Under the pieces are notes generated by a model. It saw nothing but the letters and a program-made list of their open reading frames with translations. It did not search any database and was not told where the DNA came from. A DNA stretch of 64,000 bases from Nematostella vectensis (lineage: Eukaryota > Cnidaria > Anthozoa > Actiniaria > Edwardsiidae): contig NC_064046.1 in the NCBI RefSeq assembly GCF_932526225.1, forward strand, positions 4,650,001 through 4,714,000, given 5' to 3'. Below are positions 43,301 to 64,000 of this stretch, one piece after another. The translations under genes were made by a program, and so were the position numbers. Position 1 is the stretch's first letter, and each line of letters starts with the position of its first letter.

Positions 43301-43352
43301 TCAGGTCTGGCGGGAAGCGTTAGGATTTTACACCGAGAAGCAGACGTCATAG
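4181..43352 (+). CDS. PH-domain-containing formin (actin nucleator)
   Basis: About 30 coding exons give 4005 nt, about 1334 residues, with every junction phase-consistent. Domain order: basic Ser-rich N-terminus (1-72), PH-like module (about 120-218), PH domain (about 230-332), helical linker (335-420), Ser/Pro-rich region (422-696), FH1 proline runs (about 705-745), FH2 (about 755-1140), linker, and a C-terminal PH domain (about 1235-1328). FH1 binds profilin-actin and FH2 dimers nucleate and elongate actin filaments at barbed ends; the PH domains suggest membrane or phosphoinositide targeting. The layout fits the animal subtype called pleckstrin-homology-containing formin (PHCF), which is missing from vertebrates as far as I recall. 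The ATG at 4181 is chosen because the SR/KK-rich exon continues from it; an in-frame ATG at 4121 is the alternative. Introns carry most of the window's minisatellites. An AATAAA at 43826 is a likely poly(A) signal. Confidence 0.88.
4397..5942 (+). other. Formin intron 1 with a small tandem repeat
   Basis: AT-rich intron with homopolymer A runs near 5170 and 5218. Apart from the repeat at about 5365-5630, no structure was recognised. Confidence 0.55.
5365..5630. repeat. Degenerate minisatellite, about 34-42-base unit
   Basis: About eight imperfect units carry the core AGCAGTTGTGTGACATTATC followed by a TTTGAGGGTCTTTT segment of variable length. It is intronic and shows no coding signal. Confidence 0.75.
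7558..19965. repeat. Giant 30-base minisatellite (about 12.4 kb) with higher-order repeats
   Basis: About 413 tandem units of 30 bases (core ACCATGTCACCAACACCATC then a CAACCACATCT-type tail) fill the formin intron between 7317 and 20071. Variant units recur in blocks. A 630-base block (21 units) at about 8101 repeats at about 8731. A one-base insertion variant (CAACCCTTATCT) recurs at 10221, 12073, 15146, 18252 and 18403, and a 21-base short unit recurs near 10771, 12624, 13753, 15695 and 18895. The 1852- and 3073-base spacings equal 61 or 101 whole units plus one or two short units plus one base. The unit lacks stop codons in several frames on both strands, which creates huge spurious open frames. 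Assembly length should be treated as provisional. Confidence 0.95.
20071..22929 (+). CDS. Formin exons 6-10: second PH domain
   Basis: Exons are 20071-20125, 20675-20771, 22120-22180, 22460-22630 and 22860-22929. The peptide starts with [20 protein letters not shown], continues with [15 protein letters not shown] and a strand-rich middle, and closes with an amphipathic helix holding the PH-typical tryptophan ([13 protein letters not shown]). This is a well-formed PH domain. It follows the 12.4-kb minisatellite intron, and the join from exon 5 (phase 0) to exon 6 keeps the frame. Confidence 0.82.
20288..20585 (+). mobile_element. hAT-like non-autonomous element, copy 1 (left end altered)
   Basis: This roughly 300-base sequence, from AGTTCCAGTACCGCGCGG to CAGCACTGTC, recurs in the same orientation at 23629-23933 with high identity. 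The left terminal inverted repeat present in the other copy is not visible here. No coding capacity. Confidence 0.7.
20596..20690 (+). repeat. Tandem copy of the 3' splice site of formin exon 7
   Basis: The segment TTCTAAAAGTGCGTTTGAGA at about 20598 is a decayed copy of the real acceptor and exon start at 20669-20690 (TTCTAAGGTGTGTTTGAGAT). The flanking TTTATCATGTTGTGTGACA is shared as well. A third, weaker copy lies near 20232, on the other side of the inserted transposon. Confidence 0.65.
20806..21404. repeat. 22-base minisatellite
   Basis: About 27 near-identical units of GGACTAGCAGAAGGGTTAAG plus AT. The array begins about 35 bases after the donor of formin exon 7 at 20771. Confidence 0.93.
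21405..22119 (+). other. Formin intron remainder, no recognised feature
   Basis: Unique-looking AT-rich intron sequence with a short C-run near 22025. Nothing further was recognised. Confidence 0.5.
23324..27383 (+). CDS. Formin exons 11-14: helical linker and Ser/Pro-rich region
   Basis: Exons are 23324-23388, 24205-24267, 24789-24859 and the large exon 26560-27383 (824 nt). The first three encode a heptad-like helical segment ([35 protein letters not shown]). The large exon is rich in Ser and Pro with several Tyr motifs ([28 protein letters not shown]) that look like tyrosine phosphorylation or SH2/SH3 partner sites. It ends in a charged helix ([20 protein letters not shown]). Tyr-motif function is inference. 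Confidence 0.75.
23604..23933 (+). mobile_element. hAT-like MITE with 8-base target duplication, copy 2
   Basis: The termini GGACAGTGCTGAA and TTCAGCACTGTC are inverted repeats. The element is bracketed by the direct repeat CACTCAAG (23596-23603 and 23934-23941), an 8-base target-site duplication typical of hAT transposons. It has no open frame of note and is non-autonomous. The internal part matches 20288-20585. It lies in a formin intron. Confidence 0.8.
24896..25365. mobile_element. Possible MITE, short terminal inverted repeats
   Basis: The ends ACCTTATTCT and AGAATAAGGT are inverted repeats. The interior is rich in TTTCGCGAA and TTCGTGAGTCTT motifs near both ends. No second copy in the window and no clear target duplication were seen. 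Confidence 0.35.
25447..25640. repeat. 33-base degenerate tandem repeat
   Basis: Five or six units with the core GTGTTGTGTGACAAAATGTG and a variable TTATGTATCAGGG tail, inside a formin intron. Confidence 0.75.
26262..26400. repeat. Threefold degenerate repeat
   Basis: About three or four imperfect copies of a segment with CACGCTCGGTGATCACTTGTT. The copies lie just upstream of the large Ser/Pro exon. Confidence 0.6.
27535..27554 (+). repeat. Poly-C tract before the FH1 exon
   Basis: About twenty consecutive cytosines lie 30 bases upstream of the FH1 exon acceptor, in a C/T-rich stretch starting near 27420. It may serve as part of the polypyrimidine tract. Its length is likely unstable and error-prone in sequencing. 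Confidence 0.85.
27585..27814 (+). CDS. Formin exon 15: FH1 and start of FH2
   Basis: This exon carries three proline runs spaced by glycine ([32 protein letters not shown]), the profilin-binding FH1 pattern. It is followed by [19 protein letters not shown], the start of FH2 with its conserved tryptophan of the dimerising lasso. The acceptor lies after a long poly-C tract. Confidence 0.88.
28032..28245. mobile_element. Foldback/MITE element, copy 1
   Basis: A 214-base near-palindrome with ends GAGCTTAAGC and GCTTAAGCTC. The arms of about 90 bases contain GAACGGCATCAAAAACGG and a CG-rich GCGCGCGCGC run. A second copy lies at 55920-56135 in the intergenic region. It has no coding capacity and could form a long hairpin RNA in the formin transcript. 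Confidence 0.85.
28626..29243. mobile_element. TTAA-flanked inverted-repeat element
   Basis: The 618-base segment starts TTAAGGGTGTACTGACAT and ends ATGTCATTACACCCTTAA. Inverted ends of about 25 bases and flanking TTAA suggest a non-autonomous piggyBac-like or similar transposon. No protein-coding signal inside. Confidence 0.6.
29374..38983 (+). CDS. Formin exons 16-26: FH2 domain
   Basis: Exons are 29374-29482, 29643-29699, 33835-33946, 34812-34905, 35559-35645, 35839-35991, 36691-36820, 37183-37215, 37318-37421, 38023-38106 and 38844-38983. Recognisable FH2 signatures are [19 protein letters not shown], the conserved core [19 protein letters not shown] followed by [20 protein letters not shown], and a C-terminal helical coil ([20 protein letters not shown]). 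The donor of the 37318 exon could be at 37422 (used here; it keeps frame) or slightly downstream. Four of these exons are followed immediately by minisatellites. Confidence 0.87.
29691..30612. repeat. 32-base minisatellite built from a 5' splice junction
   Basis: About 28 units of GCATAACCTGGGTAAGTCTG plus CCAGTTGAGGGT. The first unit is the real exon end and donor (CACAACCTGG|GTAGGTCT), so every later unit repeats a donor-like CCTGG|GTAAGT. Confidence 0.93.
30755..31232. repeat. 33-base minisatellite, locus A
   Basis: About 14 units of GGATGACATGGGTGTGGTTA plus TCAGGGTGTTATC. The same unit family forms a separate array at 35992-36640 in another intron of the same gene. Open frames here are repeat artefacts. 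Confidence 0.93.
31233..33834 (+). other. Long formin intron, little recognised
   Basis: This 2.6-kb AT-rich stretch has A-runs (about 33260) and no convincing exon or transposon ends. An initial GC-rich segment (31240-31370) stands out in composition but was not identified. Confidence 0.5.
33947..34424. repeat. 32-base minisatellite starting at a donor site
   Basis: About 14 units of GTAAATATCCTTAGTCACTT plus GGAGATCAGTCG. The first, divergent unit starts with the donor itself (AAAAG|GTATATATTCTTAGT). Confidence 0.9.
34470..34640. mobile_element. Small MITE family, copy A
   Basis: A near-palindromic element with GTATGCGACTTGCC on the left and GGCAGGTCGCATACGACTAA on the right, ending TGCTGTCTAAATCAG. 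Related copies lie at about 36924-37107 and 50258-50442. Boundaries are approximate. Confidence 0.7.
34906..35545. repeat. Composite minisatellite starting at a donor site
   Basis: Alternating modules GGTAACGCAATCCTGTAACG (27-base form with CGTTATT) and GGTAACGCAGTATT (14-base form). The first copy is the donor of the exon ending at 34905 (CTTAAG|GTAACGCAATCC), and the array runs almost to the next acceptor at 35558. Confidence 0.9.
35992..36640. repeat. 33-base minisatellite, locus B
   Basis: About 19 units of the same family as 30755-31232, beginning right at the donor of the exon ending at 35991 (GTGAGGTTGGATGGGTGTGG). Units at the start are more diverged than those in the middle. Confidence 0.92.
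36924..37107. mobile_element. Small MITE family, copy B
   Basis: Diverged copy with AAAGCACGATTTAGCCGTAT at the left end and ACTAAATCGTGCTGTCTAAA at the right end, forming terminal inverted repeats. Confidence 0.65.
38155..38800. repeat. 32-base G-rich minisatellite
   Basis: About 20 units of GATGGGGGAATGGGAGTTGG plus TGGTTGGGTGGT. The first half of the array favours a CTGTTAGGCGGT tail, the second a TGGTTGGGTGGT tail. G-runs on the transcribed RNA could form quadruplexes. The array begins about 50 bases after the donor at 38106. Confidence 0.93.
39150..40020. repeat. 33-base minisatellite with TGACGTCA-like sites
   Basis: About 26 units of ACATCCTACTAACATGACAC plus GTTATGTGAGGTC. Several units have TGTGACGTCACA instead of TGTGAGGTCACA, giving repeated CRE/ATF-like palindromes. 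It lies about 170 bases after the donor at 38983. Confidence 0.92.
40021..41011 (+). other. Formin intron remainder, nothing recognised
   Basis: AT-rich sequence with no clear exon, repeat array or transposon end. The motif GCAATGCGTGC occurs twice (about 40106 and 40518). Confidence 0.5.
41012..43352 (+). CDS. Formin exons 27-30: C-terminal linker and PH domain
   Basis: Exons are 41012-41051, 41340-41429, 41963-42061 and 42999-43352 (TAG at 43350). The last exon encodes a clear PH domain: [32 protein letters not shown], then strands, and a closing helix with the hallmark tryptophan ([16 protein letters not shown]). The 41963 exon ends CAG|GTACCC at the first unit of a 21-base minisatellite. 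Splicing 42061 to 42999 keeps phase 0, whereas reading on in that frame meets a TAA at 42179. Alternative donors inside the array are possible. Confidence 0.78.
42045..42965. repeat. 21-base minisatellite repeating an AG|GT splice junction
   Basis: About 43 units of TACAAACAGGTACCCCCTCC (plus C). The first unit is the exon end CACAAACAG|GTACCC at 42061. Each unit holds a donor-like CAG|GTACCC and also a pyrimidine-rich CAG that looks like an acceptor. The first six or so donors are in one frame (adding a seven-residue KQVPxxY unit each). A TAA occurs at 42179 and a one-base insertion at about 42190 shifts frame. Confidence 0.92.
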
Positions 43353-44572
43353 CGAGGCTGGCGTCGTAATGACGTCATGTCCAACATTTTTCGACTAGGT
43401 AGGCGGATTTTAAGTTACACCCAAAACTAGCGCCTGAGTGCGGCCTAAGACGATAACGATATTAGAAGAATTTTAAATGAAAACAAACCCCGATCCATCT
43501 GGCCATCACGTGATTAGCACCTAGGATCTAGGAGGAACTAGAAGGAAACTGTTCTTCCCATGTTCAGCTCACAGCCTCCGTCGGAAATCCCGCCACGTCC
43601 GTCAGTGGATATCACAGCGGTTTTCCAAAATTCTTTCGGTGATTATCAGGGATTCGAGGAATCCTGTGGGATCGTGTGGCTCGCGGCAGGACACGCCAGA
43701 AGGGCTTGTGAGGACGATGGGAACGCTAAGTCCATACGAAAGCAATAGTAAAATATGGCCTCTCACAAATATAGAGTCTTTGCTTCGCAATTTCTTTCTA
43801 AAGAAACAGCATCCTGCTTTAAGGAAATAAAATTGATGAAAAAGGATATATATCTCTGTATTTAAAAAAAAAATTATGTTCTGTGCCCCCTTCCCCCCCC
43901 TCCCATGGCACCGTTATATTAGTATGTTACTTCTGTTCCCTCTTGAAACTAGACAAAGGGAAATTGACAGATGAAGCGAGCAAATTGCAGTCATTGCTAT
44001 TTGGATATTTTACTATCCGAAGCGTGACTTCACCCGGGAAACCCATCAAAGTCAAGAGCGCATTGTTACAAAACGACGACTTACTGTAAAACGTATTTTG
44101 ACGCTAATGAATTTTACATTATATATTAAAATGTATTCTAATTCAAAACAATGACTAAAGTCAAAGTGGCATTATAATGTAAGATAAAAAAAAAATAAAA
44201 ACTTGAAAAGGGCTGAATATGAACAGCCATTTCCAGATCACTTGAAATGTTCTTGTGAGTGATTGAGACAATCAAAGCAACGAGGGCCAGGATTTGGTGT
44301 GACAGGATCTTAGGGAGTTAACAATAACAAATCATTAATTCGTTGAGAATACTATTACAACAGAGATTATTCAAAACAGTCGTGGCGGACAAACTTGACC
44401 CCTGGCTATCGCTCTATCACACGCCAAAAATCCCACGCGGCTAAACACCTCGGCTGATATCGATACAATTATATCTCTTAACTTTCAATTGCCTTCAGCT
44501 GAAGGACTGCTCTTTAAAGAAGACGTTTTTAAAGCAGATTACTGAGCTTTTGTATGCGCTTAGTTAAACAAG
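43353..44572 (+). other. Formin 3' region and intergenic spacer
   Basis: Holds the formin 3' untranslated region, with an AATAAA at 43826, then AT-rich sequence up to the SLC22 start codon. No convincing additional gene; short open frames here lack domain features. Confidence 0.55.
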
Positions 44573-54760
<10,188 letters not shown>

Positions 54761-55628
54761 AGCCGCCTTTACCGTGGCAAAGGAAACGGGAGAGTAGGCG
54801 TAGATTTGAGACGCGCGTTAAAAACAGCGCAAAAGAGAAGCATGCGGAGGAAGAAACGGAGCGGATTCGTTCCTTTCGTCTTCCCTTGCGTCTCCTTCGC
54901 ACTCATTTTCATACACGAAATAAGTGTCTTGAGTCTCAGCTTCTAAGTCTCAAAAGTACAAGACGAAACTGGCATTTGAACCAAGTGATGGGTACCTCAA
55001 GAATCACCGTCTCACCGACCAACGAGTCTAATTTTTGGAATTCGACCGCAACATTGCTAAGAGACCTCGGACCCAGTATTTTGATAGAAGAGACAATTGT
55101 TTCATTGGAATGTTATTAAAGCTTTATTATTATTATTGCCCGAGTCTTGAGGAGGGGGTGGGGAGCTCTCAAGGACATCATCCCTTGTCTGAAATGCGTA
55201 TTTTTCTAGTATGTGACAGGGGCAGAGCGTTTGCAGCGCGCGCTGATAAGCGAAAATTGAAAACTCTACATCCCAAACCCCACAATTTTTGTTCTCTTTA
55301 GTGTGCTTTTGTAAGGGGACAAAGTTCAATGACCAGAAGAGTTGAGAATGAAAAATCCCTATCAGAAATGAGATTACGGACAAGTGTTGTAGAAATCAAA
55401 GCAGCAGGTTTTAATATAATGTTTTTATTTTCACAATTAGCAATAAGAATGTACAAGCTCACTCAATCCTTCTGGCAGAAAAAAAAGTTTGATTTCTGTT
55501 GAATAAGAGTTTGTTACGGTATTTTACAGGGTAGATCTTAAACAATGCTTATTAAAACATTGACTTGTTATTTGTGAATCCATACTGTCCTCTTTATGGT
55601 ATACTTTTGCCCTTGAGAGCCCAACATA
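54761..55628. other. Convergent 3' ends of the SLC22 and NDUFV2 genes
   Basis: The two stop codons face each other 868 bases apart. ATTAAA at about 55115 (plus) and AATAAA at about 55429-55424 (minus) are candidate poly(A) signals. No gene lies between. Confidence 0.6.
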
Positions 55629-62018
<6,390 letters not shown>

Positions 62019-62297
62019 GGCGGAGAGCGGGATAGTGATGAGCCCACTGTTCAAAGAACAGCGGAAGTACCACAGGGATCCCAATATCGTTTGTATTTCA
62101 GCTACTTTTTATATGGGCATGCATGTGGGCCAGGATCTTTAATCTTGCAATTCTATAAAGTGATGTACTTTAGAGGATACCGTTGTTTCCTAAATTCTTT
62201 TATCGAAACACATTGATTTGAGCAAACAGCTATGCTTTCTGGATCCTTTGGTGAGCCTTATTATTAGTCTGTTGTGTATATGAAGATTAAAATGGAA

Positions 62298-62420
62298 AAC
62301 CAAAACAGAGTAGCAAAATATGACGTTTCAGAATTTTACTCAGTCCTTCTCAAAATCGTCCTGAAGAAGGACCGAATATAAGTCCGAAACGTTGGCATAT
62401 TTTGCGTCTCTGTTTTGGTT
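62298..62420. mobile_element. Head-to-head terminus palindrome with hammerhead-like core
   Basis: The arms AACCAAAACAGAG and CTCTGTTTTGGTT bracket an imperfect palindrome. On the plus strand CTGAAGA (62361-62367), an extra A, stem II GGAC/GTCC (62369-62372, 62382-62385), GAAAC and GTT at 62386-62393 follow hammerhead order, with a near-absent stem III. Stem I is weak (GTC with GGC). It is likely a decayed Penelope-like terminus. Confidence 0.55.
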
Positions 62421-62702
62421 ATTCTTTATAACACAAATGTAAGCTTTTTCTATACTTTTCTATAATCAATCATAACTCACACAAAATGTACATCTTTATT
62501 TTGATCTCTAGATCGTTTCATTCCTTTTGAAGTTTTGCACGAGTCCCCTATACCTCCCCCCAACACTTGTCTGGGTATATCGATAATAGCCACCAAGTGT
62601 TACCAAGTGGTACTCGAGGCCTCTGCTAAAGGTATTTAAAGGTGTGCGAAGGTGTGATTACACTTGTATCTAGACTTCACTTAGATCGTGCGTCAATTAC
62701 AA

Positions 62703-62966
62703 AACGTGCCCACTGGTGGCACGCGCTACTGGATCACGGGGTTGGGCCAGCTGTCGTCCGGTGTGGGTGTCCCGGACATCCTTCAACAGCGTCCGTCCCC
62801 GTTGTGAGCCACGACTCAATGCTCTGCGCAGGTCTTGATCAGGGAAGATTCTGGCGGGCCGATGGTGTGTGAGACTGGGGGATGGTTCCACATCCACGGA
62901 GCCACCAGCTGGGGATATGGCTGCGCTAAACCGTTTGGCGTCTACGCGCTTGTCACCTTACGTTAA
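62703..62966 (+). pseudogene. Trypsin-like serine protease fragment, frameshifted
   Basis: Three reading frames in order encode the C-terminal part of a chymotrypsin-fold protease. These are PTGGTRYWITGLGQLSSG (ends in TGA), then VPVVSHDSMLCAG in a second frame, then the catalytic-serine motif EDSGGPMVC with SWGYGCAKPFGVYALVT in a third, ending at TAA 62964. The segment that should hold the cysteine before the substrate pocket is shortened. Histidine and aspartate parts of the triad are absent. No introns or flanking exons were seen. It is a broken duplicate fragment, not a working gene. Confidence 0.8.
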
Positions 62967-63400
62967 TGGATGTGTTAGGTCAGTGATGGCCAATAACTAA
63001 AGATGGTCTTAAATAGACCTAATAGAAACCTGATAAAACTGAGTAACAAAATGATGTGGGAAATCTTTAGCAACTCTAATAAATTTTATGAGGGTAATAA
63101 AAGTCTACTACTGGTGTACTACTATTAAGGTGTTCTGCGAACACCTTAATTAGCAAGCCCTTTCTAGACTACCGGAGGAGAATACGAAATGAGACGGGTG
63201 TGATAGTGAACACCAAACCCTCAGATATACATTTTGGTATTATCAGGGGCTCATAAGTAGGGGCAATCATCTGTATTATATAACTGTCACGGCATTTCCG
63301 AGGATCATGCTATCGGGCCAATCAGTTACGTTGACGTTGGTCGCGCGCGCGAGTGACGTGAGGCTGTACGCGCAAATTGTAGTTAGGAAGAATTTTTTTT
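62967..63400. other. Intergenic, one short perfect hairpin
   Basis: The only structure noted is a perfect hairpin at 63126-63150 (TTAAGGTGTTC with GAACACCTTAA, three-base loop), perhaps a transposon-end relic. Confidence 0.5.
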
Positions 63401-63408
63401 TTTTTTAT

Positions 63409-63735
63409 CAAGAGACCATGATATACATCATATGATATATGAATAGAATCAAAAAGCCCAAACTGCCGCGATCTCGTACCAGAACAATGAATACAATACA
63501 CCAAAAACTGGAAATCGACTCTGCCAAATTTTCGTCTTTAATAAGACTTCTTCAGGGCAGACTCAATTTACTGCCCTGAAGAAGTCTTATTAAAGACGAA
63601 AATTTGGCAGAGTCGATTTCCAGTTTTTGGTGTATCATATGATATATGATATACATCATATGATGTATATCATATATGTATATCATATAAGATGTATATC
63701 ATATACATATATGATATACGTCATGGTCTCTTGTT
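63409..63735. mobile_element. Nested inverted-repeat structure
   Basis: Outer ends CAAGAGACCATGA and TCATGGTCTCTTG are inverted repeats, with ATATGATATACATC-rich sequence inside them. They enclose the inner palindrome at 63496-63635. It looks like one inverted-repeat element holding another, or a two-sided retroelement terminus. No coding sequence. Confidence 0.65.
63496..63635. mobile_element. Head-to-head palindrome with hammerhead-like cores
   Basis: Arms of 65 bases, exactly complementary, around a ten-base loop (63561-63570). On the plus strand, stem I is CTGCC/GGCAG (63571-63575, 63606-63610) and the core is CTGAAGA (63576-63582) plus one extra A. Stem II is GTCTT/AAGAC (63584-63588, 63593-63597) with loop ATTA, then GAAA (63598-63601) and a loopless AT/TT stem III ending in TTT. 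Predicted cleavage is after 63605. The minus strand carries the mirror image. The extra A after the core lowers certainty about activity. Confidence 0.65.
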
Positions 63736-64000
63736 TTTGTCCATCATCCGTCGGTTTTGTTTGTTTACCAAATTAATTGCAAGCTAGAATTCAAAGTCGT
63801 AGGTAGGATTGGATTAATATTTCATATGGTAGTATGCACATTATGCAAAGTCTACATGCTGACAAGGGTTGTTTGGTTTTATACCCTGTAGGAAAAGAAC
63901 ATCTCACACGGTATAGCAAAGGACAGAATAAATAACCAAAAGCCAACCATTTAATAATATCCAGTTCCCTAACATATCGTCCTAGCATACCCTATCTATT

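Noticed and set aside
41949-43352. Continuous 467-codon frame through the KQVPPPY repeat into the C-terminal PH domain
   Set aside because: The upstream exon is in another frame with clear continuity to 42061; a good acceptor at 42998 precedes the PH exon; a one-base insertion in the array explains the open frame. Partial repeat inclusion remains possible and is listed as a finding.
43560-44089. Three short plus-strand frames after the formin stop
   Set aside because: They overlap in different frames, have no splice signals linking them to a gene, and lie in the likely 3' untranslated region with a poly(A) signal at 43826.

Overview
The window looks like nuclear DNA of a non-bilaterian or early-branching animal, most likely an anthozoan cnidarian (for example a sea anemone). 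This is an inference from intron-rich genes, AT-rich non-coding sequence, a formin of the PH-domain-containing animal subtype, an SLC22 transporter, and many small inverted-repeat transposon relics. The species cannot be fixed from the sequence. Nothing bacterial, viral or CRISPR-like was seen. All exons were assembled by hand from GT/AG borders, matching intron phase and protein continuity, and each complete gene closes to a whole number of codons.

Layout: (1) 1-3814, minus: an F-box/leucine-rich-repeat protein (ubiquitin-ligase adaptor type) whose 3' end lies beyond the window. (2) A 366-base head-to-head promoter interval. (3) 4181-43352, plus: a formin of about 1334 residues in about 30 coding exons (two N-terminal PH-like modules, helical linker, Ser/Pro-rich region, FH1, FH2, C-terminal PH). 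(4) 44573-54760, plus: a 546-residue SLC22-family (organic ion/carnitine-type) transporter in 11 exons. (5) 55629-62018, minus, tail-to-tail with the transporter: NDUFV2, the 24-kDa [2Fe-2S] subunit of mitochondrial complex I, 258 residues in 9 exons. (6) 62.0-64 kb: a broken trypsin-like protease fragment and nested palindromic repeats. The four genes share no pathway; this is ordinary animal gene order.

The striking content is in the introns. At least a dozen minisatellites fill them, from a 12.4-kb array of a 30-base unit with higher-order structure to 20-33-base arrays. Many start exactly at, or a few dozen bases after, a 5' splice site, and in two cases (29699 and 42061) the repeated unit is the exon|intron junction itself. 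Tandem copies of 3' splice sites also occur; before exon 5 of the transporter, four successive AG acceptors are all in the same open frame. This suggests recurrent tandem duplication of splice junctions.

A second theme is self-cleaving RNA. A perfect palindrome at 48261-48424, embedded in AT microsatellite, carries a textbook type I hammerhead ribozyme on each strand. Related head-to-head palindromes with hammerhead-like cores lie at 62298-62420 and 63496-63635. These resemble the termini of Penelope-like retroelements.

The very long open frames through the minisatellites (up to more than 2000 codons in several frames) are artefacts of repeat units lacking stop codons and are not annotated as genes.
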